Shown piece by piece: positions 6,090 through 14,201 of a DNA stretch of 47,849 nucleotides; position 1 is the stretch's first letter; every line of letters starts with the position of its first letter. The DNA is taken from NCBI GenBank assembly GCA_002342295.1, contig DDPR01000013.1, positions 14,186-62,034 on the forward strand, given 5' to 3'. Under the pieces are notes generated by a model. That model was not told the origin of the DNA. It saw only the letters and a list, made by a program, of their open reading frames with translations, and searched no databases. The position numbers were made by a program, and so were the translations under genes. This DNA comes from Burkholderiales bacterium UBA2463 (GTDB taxonomy: Bacteria; Pseudomonadota; Gammaproteobacteria; Burkholderiales; Burkholderiaceae_A).

Positions 6090-8873
6090 CTACCCGAGCC
6101 GCCCGTGGCAGCCCTTGAATTTTTGACCGCTCCCGCAAGGACATGGGTCGTTTCGGCCCACCTTAGGGCCCTCCCGTCGAACGGGGCCACTGGGGCCCGT
6201 CTCTGACGTGGCGCCCCCCACCCCCACATCCTGCGCGGCCAGGGCGAGCGCCTCTGGATTCTCTGAGGAGAAGGGCGCCTGGGGATCAAGGCTGGGGTGA
6301 TTAAAGCTCAGGGACGCTGGCGCCTGATCCGCCTTATGTGCTCGCTCAAGCGCGGCATTGATCTCCTCCTCGCTGGCAATTTCAACCGACATCAGGACCT
6401 GAGTCACCTGGTCACGAACGCGCTCAAGCAACTGTTCAAACAAAGCAAACGACTCTCGCTTGTACTCCTGCTTGGGGTCCTTCTGAGCATAGCCCCGAAG
6501 ATGAATGCCTTGACGCAGATGGTCCAGCGCCGCGAGGTGCTCTCGCCAGGCGGAGTCAAGGTGCTGAAGCAGCACGGAGCGCTCAAACTCTGCGAAGGCC
6601 TGAGGCTCCACGCGAGCCACCTTGGAACGGTAGGCCTGGTGGGCGGCCTCAACCACGCTCGAGGCGATGTCCTCATCGAGAAGTTCGTTGTCTTGCTCGG
6701 CCAGGCGGGTGAGAGTGATGGTCAGCCGGAAACTCTCCAAGAGTTGCCGCTCCAGTCCTGCCAAGTCCCACTGCTCCTCAATGCTCTCCGACGGCACGTA
6801 GGTGCGAACCACCGACTCAATCGCACCCTCGCGCAGTTGAGCCACGAGGTCGGTGAGTTGCTCGGCCTCGAGAATCTCATTGCGCTGCGCATAAATGATC
6901 TTGCGCTGCTCGTTGGCCACATTGTCGTACTCGAGCAACTGCTTGCGGATATCGAAATTTCGGTTCTCAACCTTGCGCTGAGCGCCCTCGATCGATCGTG
7001 AAACCATGCCCGCCTCAATCGGCTCACCCCTGGGGACCCCGAGTCGATCCATGATGGCTTTCATGCGCTCGCCCGCAAAGATGCGAAGGAGTGGGTCATC
7101 CATCGACAGGTAGAAGCGTGAAGAACCTGGGTCCCCCTGGCGTCCCGAGCGACCCCTGAGTTGGTTGTCGATTCGACGGGATTCGTGCCGTTCGGTGCCC
7201 ACAATATGAAGCCCGCCCGCCGCAACGACTGCATCGTGGCGCTCCTGCCATTCAGAACGAAGGGCTGCCTCCTGCTGAGCCCGCTCGGACTCTGGCAGCC
7301 CCTTGTGGTTGAGGGCCTCTACGGTCTTCTCGATGCTTCCGCCCAGCACAATGTCAGTGCCCCGCCCAGCCATATTGGTGGCAATGGTAATGACGCCTGG
7401 GCGCCCAGCCTGCGCAACGATCTCTGCCTCGCGCTCATGCTGCTTGGCGTTCAGCACCTGATGCTCAAGGCCCGCCTTCTTCAAGAGGCCGGAGAGCAGC
7501 TCAGAGCTCTCGATTGAGGTCGTTCCGACCAGAACCGGCTGCCCTCGGGCGTGCCGCTCTCGGATGTCGGCAATGATGGCCTCCACCTTCTCCTCTTGCG
7601 TTCGAAAGATCTGATCCTGCAGATCCTTGCGAACCATGGGCCGATGGGTTGGAACAATCACGGTCTCAAGGCCGTATATCTGCTGAAACTCGAAGGCCTC
7701 GGTGTCGGCTGTTCCGGTCATGCCAGCCAGCTTCTCGTACATCCGGAAATAGTTTTGAAAGGTGATGGACGCGAGCGTCTGGTTTTCTGGCTCGATGCTC
7801 ACCCGCTCCTTGGCCTCGACTGCCTGATGAAGGCCGTCGGACCATCGCCGACCGGACATCAGCCGCCCCGTGAACTCATCGACGATGACGACCTGGCCCT
7901 TCTGGACCACATAGTGCTGATCCTTGAAGTACAGAGTATGGGCTCGCAGAGCGCCCATGAGGTGATGAAGGAGGGTAATGTGGGCCGCGTCGTAGAGACT
8001 GGCGCCTGCGGGCAGAAGCCCGAGCTCTTCAAGAATCTGCTCAGCCCTCTCGAAGCCGGATTCGGAGAGGTGGACCTGACGGCCCTTTTCGTCGAGGAAG
8101 TAGTCGCCCGGACCATCCTCCTTCTCCTGACGCGTAAGACGAGATGGGATCTGGTCCACGGACTGATAGAGATGGGTGGTGTCTTCGGCCTGCCCGGAGA
8201 TGATGAGCGGGGTCCTTGCCTCATCGATCAGGATAGAGTCGACCTCGTCGACGATTGCGTAGACCAGGCCACGCTGCGCCCTGCGAGAGCGCTCGGTGAC
8301 CATGTTGTCGCGAAGGTAGTCAAAACCGAACTCGTTATTGGTCCCGTAGGTGATGTCGGCTGAGTAAGCCTGTCGCTTCTCGTCGGAATCGAGACTTGCG
8401 AGGTTCACGCCGGTGGTCAGGCCTAGGAAGCCATAGAGGCGGCCCATCCACTCGGCATCGCGCTGAGCGAGGTACTCGTTCACCGTAACCACGTGCACTC
8501 CACGGGCCGGCAGAGCATTCAAGTAGGCCGGGAGGGTGGCCATCAGCGTCTTGCCTTCCCCGGTTCGCATCTCCGCGATCTTGCCGTCGTGCAGAACCAT
8601 GCCGCCAATCAGTTGGACGTCAAAGTGGCGCATTCCCAGCACTCGACGACTGGCCTCTCGGCAGACTGCAAAAGCCTCGGGCAGAAGAGAGGAGAGGGTC
8701 TCGCCATTCGAGAGGCGCGCGCGAAAATCAGCTGTGCAGGCCTGCAACTGGACGTCGGACATGGCCTGATAACGGGACTCAAGCCGCGCGATGGCGTCAA
8801 CACGGGCCTGATAAGTCTGGATGAGTCGCTGATTGCGGCTGCCAAAAACCGCGGCAAGAAGACTGCTGATCAT
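6090..8873 (-). CDS. secA: preprotein translocase ATPase SecA
   Basis: SecA is the motor that pushes unfolded secretory proteins through SecYEG. The 927-residue protein carries Walker A RTGEGKT near 103-109, the DEVDSILIDEARTPL DEAD-type motif, the helicase-like GRGTDIVLGG segment, and a C-terminal zinc site with Cys911, Cys913, Cys922 and His923 that binds SecB. Length is typical of Betaproteobacteria (about 900-930). The ATG at 8873 is only 17 bp from the divergent dciA-like start. The AGGGAGG in that gap serves the other strand, so secA has no evident Shine-Dalgarno and its promoter must lie within the divergent gene. The C-terminal linker (about 835-905) is Pro/Gly/Ala-rich, as usual. Confidence 0.97.
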   Translation of the reverse strand: MISSLLAAVFGSRNQRLIQTYQARVDAIARLESRYQAMSDVQLQACTADFRARLSNGETLSSLLPEAFAVCREASRRVLGMRHFDVQLIGGMVLHDGKIAEMRTGEGKTLMATLPAYLNALPARGVHVVTVNEYLAQRDAEWMGRLYGFLGLTTGVNLASLDSDEKRQAYSADITYGTNNEFGFDYLRDNMVTERSRRAQRGLVYAIVDEVDSILIDEARTPLIISGQAEDTTHLYQSVDQIPSRLTRQEKEDGPGDYFLDEKGRQVHLSESGFERAEQILEELGLLPAGASLYDAAHITLLHHLMGALRAHTLYFKDQHYVVQKGQVVIVDEFTGRLMSGRRWSDGLHQAVEAKERVSIEPENQTLASITFQNYFRMYEKLAGMTGTADTEAFEFQQIYGLETVIVPTHRPMVRKDLQDQIFRTQEEKVEAIIADIRERHARGQPVLVGTTSIESSELLSGLLKKAGLEHQVLNAKQHEREAEIVAQAGRPGVITIATNMAGRGTDIVLGGSIEKTVEALNHKGLPESERAQQEAALRSEWQERHDAVVAAGGLHIVGTERHESRRIDNQLRGRSGRQGDPGSSRFYLSMDDPLLRIFAGERMKAIMDRLGVPRGEPIEAGMVSRSIEGAQRKVENRNFDIRKQLLEYDNVANEQRKIIYAQRNEILEAEQLTDLVAQLREGAIESVVRTYVPSESIEEQWDLAGLERQLLESFRLTITLTRLAEQDNELLDEDIASSVVEAAHQAYRSKVARVEPQAFAEFERSVLLQHLDSAWREHLAALDHLRQGIHLRGYAQKDPKQEYKRESFALFEQLLERVRDQVTQVLMSVEIASEEEINAALERAHKADQAPASLSFNHPSLDPQAPFSSENPEALALAAQDVGVGGATSETGPSGPVRREGPKVGRNDPCPCGSGQKFKGCHGRLG

Positions 8874-8890
8874 AGGGAGGCTAGGGTAGC

Positions 8891-9313
8891 ATGGCCACTA
8901 TGAAGACTTCCTTTCGTGGCCTCGGCGAGGCGCTTCATGGCGCCCTTCGGAATGACCGCATGGAGGAGGGCGCAGCCCTCGTTCGAGTGTTGAGTGAGGC
9001 GCTCTGTGAGGTGGGTCTCAAGGGTCTTCTGCCGACGCTCGTCTCTGCCCACAGAGCAGATCCCGCTAAGGGGCTCCGTGGCAGCGAATTGGTGCTCGTG
9101 GTCTCAAGCCACTCTGCCGCGGCGCGCGTTCGTCTTGCGGGGCCGAATCTGCTCGCCGAGGCAAAAACAAGGGGGCTTGGCTTTCAGACAATTAGAGTGC
9201 GAGCCGTGAAGGCCGTGGCTAATCGGCCCCCTCCGTCCGCACCGGACCGACCCGCCATCCCGGGCGAAGCACGAGCACGACTTCTTGCGCTCATTCAGGC
9301 CCAAGACCACTGA
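8891..9313 (+). CDS. DUF721 / DciA-like protein
   Basis: This 140-residue protein matches DUF721, the family of DciA, the ancestral loader of the replicative helicase DnaB. The central block (about 25-105), including ELVLVVSSHSAAARVRL, follows the family pattern of a KH-like domain in which a strand reads L-x-V-x-V-x-x-S-x-x-A. The C-terminal tail is Pro- and Ala-rich. A good ribosome site, GGGAGG at 8875-8880, lies 10 nt before the ATG at 8891; an ATG at 8900 is possible. The gene is alone on the plus strand between secA and lpxC, an arrangement seen in other Betaproteobacteria. It overlaps the lpxC 3' end by 19 bp. The helicase-loading role is inferred from family. Confidence 0.75.
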   Translation: MATMKTSFRGLGEALHGALRNDRMEEGAALVRVLSEALCEVGLKGLLPTLVSAHRADPAKGLRGSELVLVVSSHSAAARVRLAGPNLLAEAKTRGLGFQTIRVRAVKAVANRPPPSAPDRPAIPGEARARLLALIQAQDH

Positions 9314-10206
9314 CGCGACCAGGCAAGGGGGGCGACACTCAGGTCGTCGAAAGAGCGCTCCACCCATGCCCCAGGGTCGCTTAGAAGAGTTCTCAGTAGC
9401 TGGTTATTGAGGGCGTGCCCGGCCTTGAAGGCTCGATACGATGCGAGAAGGGGCCGACCCAGAAGATACAAATCTCCGATCGCATCGAGCGCCTTGTGCA
9501 TGGCGAATTCGTCTGGTCGTCGAAGTCCCTCCGGATTCAAGATGCGATGCTCATCAAGCACGATCGCGTTATCGAGTCCGCCCCCCAGGGCGAGGCCCTT
9601 GGCCCTGAGCGCATCAACATCTCGCATGAAGCCAAAGGTTCGGGCTCGGGCGATCTCGTCGACAAAGGAGGTGCTCTCAAAATCGACCTGAACGTCCTGG
9701 CCGGTGGCATCGATGGCCGGGTGAGAAAAGTCAATCGTGAAAGAGAGTCGAAAGCCGAAATAGGGCTCCAGGCGCGCCCACTTGTCCCCCTCTCGAACCT
9801 CCACGGGCCTGAGTACCTCCAGAAACCTCTTGGGCTGGTCCTGCTCGACAATGCCGGCAGATCGAATCAGGTGCACAAAACTTGCGGCACTCCCGTCCAT
9901 GATGGGCACCTCTTCTGCGTCGACCTCGACCACGACGTTGTCCACTCCCAGGCCCGAGAGCGCCGACATCAGATGCTCCACCGTCGCAACTCTCACATCG
10001 CCACTCGAAACAGTGGAGGCCAGTCGGGTGTCGCCCACGGCCGCCGCCCCGGAGACGATCTCGTTTGGCGCCGGCAGATCGCCTCGGCGAAACACCACAC
10101 CGTGATCGGCGGCCGCGGGAATCAGGTCGAGGCGGACCCGCCGACCACTGTGTAGGCCAAGCCCTTCTGCGAAGACGGGTGATCTGAGGGTGCGTTGACG
10201 CAGCAC
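9295..10206 (-). CDS. lpxC: UDP-3-O-acyl-N-acetylglucosamine deacetylase
   Basis: LpxC is the zinc-dependent deacetylase that commits UDP-acyl-GlcNAc to lipid A synthesis. The 303-residue protein keeps every catalytic residue one position lower than in E. coli: zinc ligands His78, His237 and Asp241, base Glu77 and His264 (in KAGHALNN). The start is GTG at 10206, giving MLRQRTLRSP, which aligns with the E. coli N-terminus MIKQRTLKR. It begins 9 bp after the peroxiredoxin stop, so the two are probably cotranscribed. Its 3' end overlaps the convergent dciA-like gene. An FtsH-type degradation tail is not obvious. Confidence 0.96.
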   Translation of the reverse strand: MLRQRTLRSPVFAEGLGLHSGRRVRLDLIPAAADHGVVFRRGDLPAPNEIVSGAAAVGDTRLASTVSSGDVRVATVEHLMSALSGLGVDNVVVEVDAEEVPIMDGSAASFVHLIRSAGIVEQDQPKRFLEVLRPVEVREGDKWARLEPYFGFRLSFTIDFSHPAIDATGQDVQVDFESTSFVDEIARARTFGFMRDVDALRAKGLALGGGLDNAIVLDEHRILNPEGLRRPDEFAMHKALDAIGDLYLLGRPLLASYRAFKAGHALNNQLLRTLLSDPGAWVERSFDDLSVAPLAWSRQWSWA

Positions 10207-10215
10207 GCGAAGTGC

Positions 10216-10722
10216 TTACCCGAGACGGCTGAGCACCGCCTCAGCGCTGCTCACGGCAAATTGACCGGGCTCTTCCACCTGAACCCACTGAACGATGCCG
10301 TTATCCACGAACATGGCGTAGCGATTCGAACGAAGTCCAAGGCCTCGGCCCGTCAGGTCCAGGGTGAGTCCGACGGCCTTCGAAAACTCAGCGCTGCCAT
10401 CTCCAAAAAGACGCACCGTGCCATTGACGCCCATCTCCCGACGCCAGGCATCCATCACAAAGGCGTCGTTGACGGAGACACACCAAATTTCATCAACCCC
10501 CTTGGCCGTGAACTCGTCGTGATGAGACACAAACCCGGGAACGTGCTTGGCCGAGCAGGTGGGCGTGAAGGCGCCTGGCAGGCCGAAAATAACGATTTTC
10601 TTGCCTCGCACGAGGTCAGAGACTTGAAAGGCATTGGGACCGATGGCGCAGCCCGCGCTCTCCTCGTGGACGTACTCGTAAAGGGTGGCGTTGGGCAGGG
10701 CCTGGCCGGATTGAATGGTCAT
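10216..10722 (-). CDS. peroxiredoxin, Prx5/AhpC-TSA type
   Basis: This 168-residue thiol peroxidase reduces hydrogen peroxide and organic peroxides. The active site GLPGAFTPTCS places the peroxidatic Cys at 56 with Thr53. The later GLRSNRYAMFVDNG segment, with its conserved Arg, is characteristic of the Prx5 subgroup. Further cysteines at 25 and 81 could resolve the disulfide, or glutathione/glutaredoxin could act; the sequence does not decide. The ATG at 10722 is preceded by a strong ribosome site (GAGGAG, 5 nt spacing), and an upstream in-frame extension lacks family sequence. It sits between ftsZ and lpxC, as in many Burkholderiales, behind two hairpins. Confidence 0.92.
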   Translation of the reverse strand: MTIQSGQALPNATLYEYVHEESAGCAIGPNAFQVSDLVRGKKIVIFGLPGAFTPTCSAKHVPGFVSHHDEFTAKGVDEIWCVSVNDAFVMDAWRREMGVNGTVRLFGDGSAEFSKAVGLTLDLTGRGLGLRSNRYAMFVDNGIVQWVQVEEPGQFAVSSAEAVLSRLG

Positions 10723-10753
10723 GAATGCTCCTCGAGAGAAGGTGGATGAACAG

Positions 10754-10781
10754 CCGGACGAGGCAGGCAGGCCTCGTCCGG
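10754..10781 (-). terminator. perfect 11-bp hairpin between ftsZ and peroxiredoxin gene
   Basis: CCGGACGAGGC at 10754-10764 and GCCTCGTCCGG at 10771-10781 form a perfect 11-bp stem with a 6-nt loop. In the direction of transcription it follows ftsZ and precedes the peroxiredoxin ribosome site by about 20 nt. No T-run follows, so it is not a standard intrinsic terminator. It could slow polymerase, stabilise the upstream mRNA end or mark a processing site. Confidence 0.45.
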
Positions 10782-10794
10782 GAATCTTCTCAGT

Positions 10795-10825
10795 GTGCCA
10801 GCAGTCGGAGGAAGGCTGCCGGCAC
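10795..10825 (-). other. second hairpin in the ftsZ-peroxiredoxin spacer
   Basis: The arms 10795-10804 and 10816-10825 are complementary over 10 positions. In minus-strand RNA this gives nine Watson-Crick pairs and one G-U wobble around an 11-nt loop. It lies 13 nt from the 11-bp hairpin at 10754-10781, so the 121-bp spacer holds two tandem stems. A function in mRNA stability or partial termination after ftsZ is inference. Confidence 0.4.
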
Positions 10826-10843
10826 GGAGCGAAGGGCTTCTTG

Positions 10844-12067
10844 CTAGTCGGCTTGCTTGCGCAAAAACGCGGGGATATCGAGTCGGTCCATACCCCCCTC
10901 TTCAAGAGCAATCACTCGCGCAGCGGCCTCACTCTTCGCGCCAGCACGCCAGATGGCAGGCTGATCGAGAGGCGTGTAGTTGCGTGGTCCGGTGACAGGC
11001 TCGGTGGAGGACGGTGACATCGCATCTGGGAGATCGCCCACTGCATCGTGCGTGCCGGTGGCCTTGAGCGTGATGGGATTTGACACGACGGGCGTCACGA
11101 GCGTGGGCCGCCGACGGGTCTGGCCCAGGCCCGTGGCCACCACCGTCACGCGCATCTCGTCACCCATCGACTCATCGTAGACGGTTCCAAAGATGATGGT
11201 CGCGTCGTCTGCGGCAAAGCTTCGAATGGCCTCCATCGCGACCTTTGTCTCTTTGAGCTTGAGTGCCTGGCTCGCACTGATGTTCACCAAGATTCCGCGA
11301 GCGCCCGAGAGATCCACACCCTCGAGGAGGGGGCTTCGAACGGCCTGCTCGGCCGCCAGTCGAGCCCGGTTTTCGCCGCTGGCTGCACCCGTTCCCATCA
11401 TGGCCTTGCCCTGCTCGCTCATGACTGTCTTCACGTCCTGGAAGTCCACGTTGATGCTGCCCTTCACATTGATGATTTCTGCAATTCCAGCAACCGCCTT
11501 GTTGAGCACGTCATCCGCGGCAGAGAACGCATCAACCTGACTGATGTCATCGCCCAACACCTCTTCAAGCTTCTCATTGAGGATGACAATGAGGGAGTCC
11601 ACCTTGTCCTCGAGCTCCGCCAGGCCTGCCTCCGCAGAGCGCAGGCGGCGATCACCTTCGAAAGAAAAAGGCTTGGTCACCACGGCCACGGTGAGCGCAC
11701 CGAGCTCCTTGGCCACCTCCGCCACCACCGGTGCGGCTCCGGTGCCGGTGCCCCCTCCCATTCCAGCGGTGATAAACACCATATGGGCACCTCGCAGCGC
11801 CTCCACAATGCGCGCCCGGTCGGATTCGGCCGCGGCCCTTCCCGCCTCTGGTTTTGCGCCAGCACCGAGCCCAGACTCGCCGAGCTGAATGACTCGGTGA
11901 GCCTCAGACCTCTCGAGCGCCTGCGCGTCCGTGTTGGCGACGATGAACTCGACGCCCTGAACTTTTCGGTTAATCATGTGCTGTACAGCATTGCCGCCAG
12001 CGCCTCCCACCCCGACCACCTTGATGATGGTGCCGATGGGCTCTACTTCGAGCATTTCAAAACTCAT
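10844..12067 (-). CDS. ftsZ: cell division GTPase FtsZ
   Basis: FtsZ polymerises with GTP into the Z ring and recruits the divisome. The 407-residue protein has the nucleotide-binding GVGGAGGNAV at 19-28, the tubulin signature GGGTGTG at 104-110 and the T7 loop region with NVDFQDVKTVM. A variable linker (about 320-390) and the conserved tail MDRLDIPAFLRKQAD follow; the tail contacts FtsA, ZipA and ZapD. I choose ATG 12067 because GGAGGAGG then lies 5 nt upstream; GTG 12070 is in frame but too close to that site. It follows ftsA by 24 bp. The hairpin pair after its stop may separate it from the peroxiredoxin and lpxC. Confidence 0.97.
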   Translation of the reverse strand: MSFEMLEVEPIGTIIKVVGVGGAGGNAVQHMINRKVQGVEFIVANTDAQALERSEAHRVIQLGESGLGAGAKPEAGRAAAESDRARIVEALRGAHMVFITAGMGGGTGTGAAPVVAEVAKELGALTVAVVTKPFSFEGDRRLRSAEAGLAELEDKVDSLIVILNEKLEEVLGDDISQVDAFSAADDVLNKAVAGIAEIINVKGSINVDFQDVKTVMSEQGKAMMGTGAASGENRARLAAEQAVRSPLLEGVDLSGARGILVNISASQALKLKETKVAMEAIRSFAADDATIIFGTVYDESMGDEMRVTVVATGLGQTRRRPTLVTPVVSNPITLKATGTHDAVGDLPDAMSPSSTEPVTGPRNYTPLDQPAIWRAGAKSEAAARVIALEEGGMDRLDIPAFLRKQAD

Positions 12068-12091
12068 CACGTCCTCCTCCGATCGAATCGA

Positions 12092-13321
12092 TCAAAAATT
12101 GCCCATAAACCAAGACTTCATGCGTGAGACGGTGTCCCGGAGTGACCCGGTCTGCCTGTCCACCTGATCCACGCGCACCTGCCCCCTTGCCTCATCCAGA
12201 AGCCCCATGGCGGTGGCATACCGTGGGGTTCCAACCACGTCCGCGAGGTTTCCCCGATAGCCGGGGCGCGCCACACGAACCTGTTTCAGAAAAACGTCTT
12301 CGCCGAGCTCGACCATTCCGGGAAGCTGGGCGCTTCCACCAGTGAGCACGATTCCGCTTGAGAGCAGCTCCTCAAACCCGCTTTCACGAATCACCTGAGC
12401 AACGAGCGAGAACAGTTCCTCGACGCGCGGCTCAATCACCGCGGAGAGAGACTGGTGGGAGAGCATCCGTGGCCCTCGGTCCCCGAGTCCGGGAACCTCA
12501 AAGCTGGCGTGTGCATCCGCGAGCGTTTGCTTGGCCACGCCATAGCGGCGCTTGATATCTTCCGCATCCTTGGTCGGCGTGCGGAGCGCCATGGCGATGT
12601 CATTGGTGATTTGATCGCCTGCAATCGGGATGACCGCCGTGTGGCGGATCGCGCCGCCAGAGAAAATTGCAATATCGGTTGTGCCGCCGCCGATATCGAC
12701 GAGGGCTACACCGAGTTCGCGCTCATCCTCGGTGAGCACAGCATGCGCAGATGCAAGTGGCTGAAGAATGAGTTGCTCGACCTCGAGGCCGCAGCGACGG
12801 ATGCATTTCACAATGTTTTGTGCAGCACTCACAGCGCCGGTGACGATGTGCACTCGAACCTCGAGGCGGACACCACTCATCCCAAGGGGCTGGCGAACAC
12901 CCTCTTGGCCATCAATGATGAATTCTTGGGCAAGCACATGCAGGACCTGCTGGTCAGCTGGAATGCTCACCGCGGTCGCCGTCTCCAAGACCCGATCGAT
13001 ATCGGCCTGAGAGACCTCCTTCTCCTTGATCGCCACCATGCCGGAAGAGTTAAAACTTCGAATGTGGCTGCCTGCGATGCCGGTCCAGACCGAGGAGATC
13101 TTGCAGTCGGCCATCAACTCCGCCTCCTCGAGGGCCTTCTGGATAGACGCCACCGTGGTGTCAATGTTCACCACCACACCCTTCTTGAGACCATCGCTCT
13201 CAGACTGGCCCAGGCCAATCACCTCGAGCCGACCATCTGCCTGAACCTCCGCCACGATGGCGACAATTTTTGAGGTTCCAATATCAAGTCCAACCAGAAG
13301 GCTTTTGTCTTCACGCGGCAT
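12092..13321 (-). CDS. ftsA: cell division protein FtsA
   Basis: FtsA is the actin-like ATPase that tethers FtsZ to the inner membrane. With ATG 13321 it has 409 residues, beginning MPREDKSLLVGLDIGTSK. The phosphate-1 motif is at about 9-17, and the phosphate-2 motif VALVDIGGGTTDIAIF is mid-protein. The adenosine motif is GIVLTGGSAQLPG. The last ten or so residues (RMKSWFMGNF) form the amphipathic membrane-targeting helix. The frame is open for 91 more codons upstream, but that part runs over ftsQ and resembles no FtsA. AAGGA lies about 8 nt before the ATG. It overlaps ftsQ by 11 bp. Confidence 0.97.
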   Translation of the reverse strand: MPREDKSLLVGLDIGTSKIVAIVAEVQADGRLEVIGLGQSESDGLKKGVVVNIDTTVASIQKALEEAELMADCKISSVWTGIAGSHIRSFNSSGMVAIKEKEVSQADIDRVLETATAVSIPADQQVLHVLAQEFIIDGQEGVRQPLGMSGVRLEVRVHIVTGAVSAAQNIVKCIRRCGLEVEQLILQPLASAHAVLTEDERELGVALVDIGGGTTDIAIFSGGAIRHTAVIPIAGDQITNDIAMALRTPTKDAEDIKRRYGVAKQTLADAHASFEVPGLGDRGPRMLSHQSLSAVIEPRVEELFSLVAQVIRESGFEELLSSGIVLTGGSAQLPGMVELGEDVFLKQVRVARPGYRGNLADVVGTPRYATAMGLLDEARGQVRVDQVDRQTGSLRDTVSRMKSWFMGNF

Positions 13322-14201
13322 GGGCAGTTCCTTGTCGGTAATGGTGCAAACAGCTCGGTGTTGAGGCCGCCCGCTCCCGAACCGGCTGGCGGCGCGAATG
13401 GGACGGCTGCGTCGAGAAGGCAAATCCGTTTGCGTATCGCAGGTCGATGCGAGCAACCTGGGCAGACGGCTGATTCGTGGCGACCCACTTTTCGACACGA
13501 GCCAGTGTCTGGGCGGCAAGGGTGGCTCGGCTTCGCCAGTCGGTCGGCAGGTCCTCTCGGCCAAGGGAGAAGTCCGGCCCCCCCTCAAGGGCAAGACTCC
13601 AGGAGGCCTGCGCTGAGAGCGTCAGGGAGTCAAGCGAAAGCGAGTAGGCGCTGAGCACTGCATCCACATCTACGGCTCGCTCAAGCACTCGCAGGTGACT
13701 GCCCACCGGGCCGGAAAGGTCGATGAGTCGGCACTGATAAATCTCTTCGGCATCTTCGCTTGCAGCGGTGCGCTCGCCTACGAAGAGCTCTCCATAGCGA
13801 TTCAGGAGTCGACCGTCACTCCATGACGCGATCGGCTGATGCTCCTCGATGCGCACAACGAGACGGTTTGGCCAGACCCGTCGCATGGCCACCTGACGAA
13901 CCCATGGGTGAGTCATCAGAACCGACTGACTGGGCTCCAACGGTGAGCGAAGGGCATGCTCAAAGCCTCCGGCACCAAGTGCCTGCCGAAGGTCGGATTC
14001 CTGAACGTGGCGAAGGACACTGTCAGGAGTCTTGTCCGTCCCCATCGTCTCCACCTGGACGACGCGCAGCGCAAACACCGGTTGGCTTGAAACCCAGTAG
14101 GCAAGGATCCAGAGGAGGGCCAGCGTGGCGATCACGATGAGGGCCCGCGTGAGGCCATTGAGGAGGCTCGGGGAGTGCCAGAGGCTTCGCAGCAGGTTCA
14201 T
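13311..14201 (-). CDS. ftsQ: cell division protein FtsQ
   Basis: FtsQ is the bitopic divisome protein that joins early and late division proteins through FtsL and FtsB. The 296 residues show a cytosolic N-terminus, one membrane helix at about 19-41, then a POTRA region and beta domain in the periplasm (HPWVRQVAMRRVWPNRLVVRIEEHQP is the diagnostic stretch, at about 118-143). The segment RIDLRYANGFAF near residue 255 is the expected last strand; a roughly 35-residue basic, Ser/Arg-rich tail follows. The start overlaps the ddl stop (ATGA). Confidence 0.93.
   Translation of the reverse strand: MNLLRSLWHSPSLLNGLTRALIVIATLALLWILAYWVSSQPVFALRVVQVETMGTDKTPDSVLRHVQESDLRQALGAGGFEHALRSPLEPSQSVLMTHPWVRQVAMRRVWPNRLVVRIEEHQPIASWSDGRLLNRYGELFVGERTAASEDAEEIYQCRLIDLSGPVGSHLRVLERAVDVDAVLSAYSLSLDSLTLSAQASWSLALEGGPDFSLGREDLPTDWRSRATLAAQTLARVEKWVATNQPSAQVARIDLRYANGFAFSTQPSHSRRQPVRERAASTPSCLHHYRQGTAHAA

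Noticed and set aside
4818..6206. Long open plus-strand frame (462 codons) antisense to argJ
   Set aside because: It mirrors argJ, whose motifs and ends are intact. The translation is rich in Arg, Gly and His without any family pattern.
7551..8363. Plus-strand open frame of 270 codons opposite secA
   Set aside because: It is a mirror of the conserved SecA frame caused by high G+C codon use, with no domain signature.
13322..13594. Upstream extension of the ftsA frame
   Set aside because: It runs over ftsQ, and FtsA homology starts at MPREDKSLLVGLDIG.
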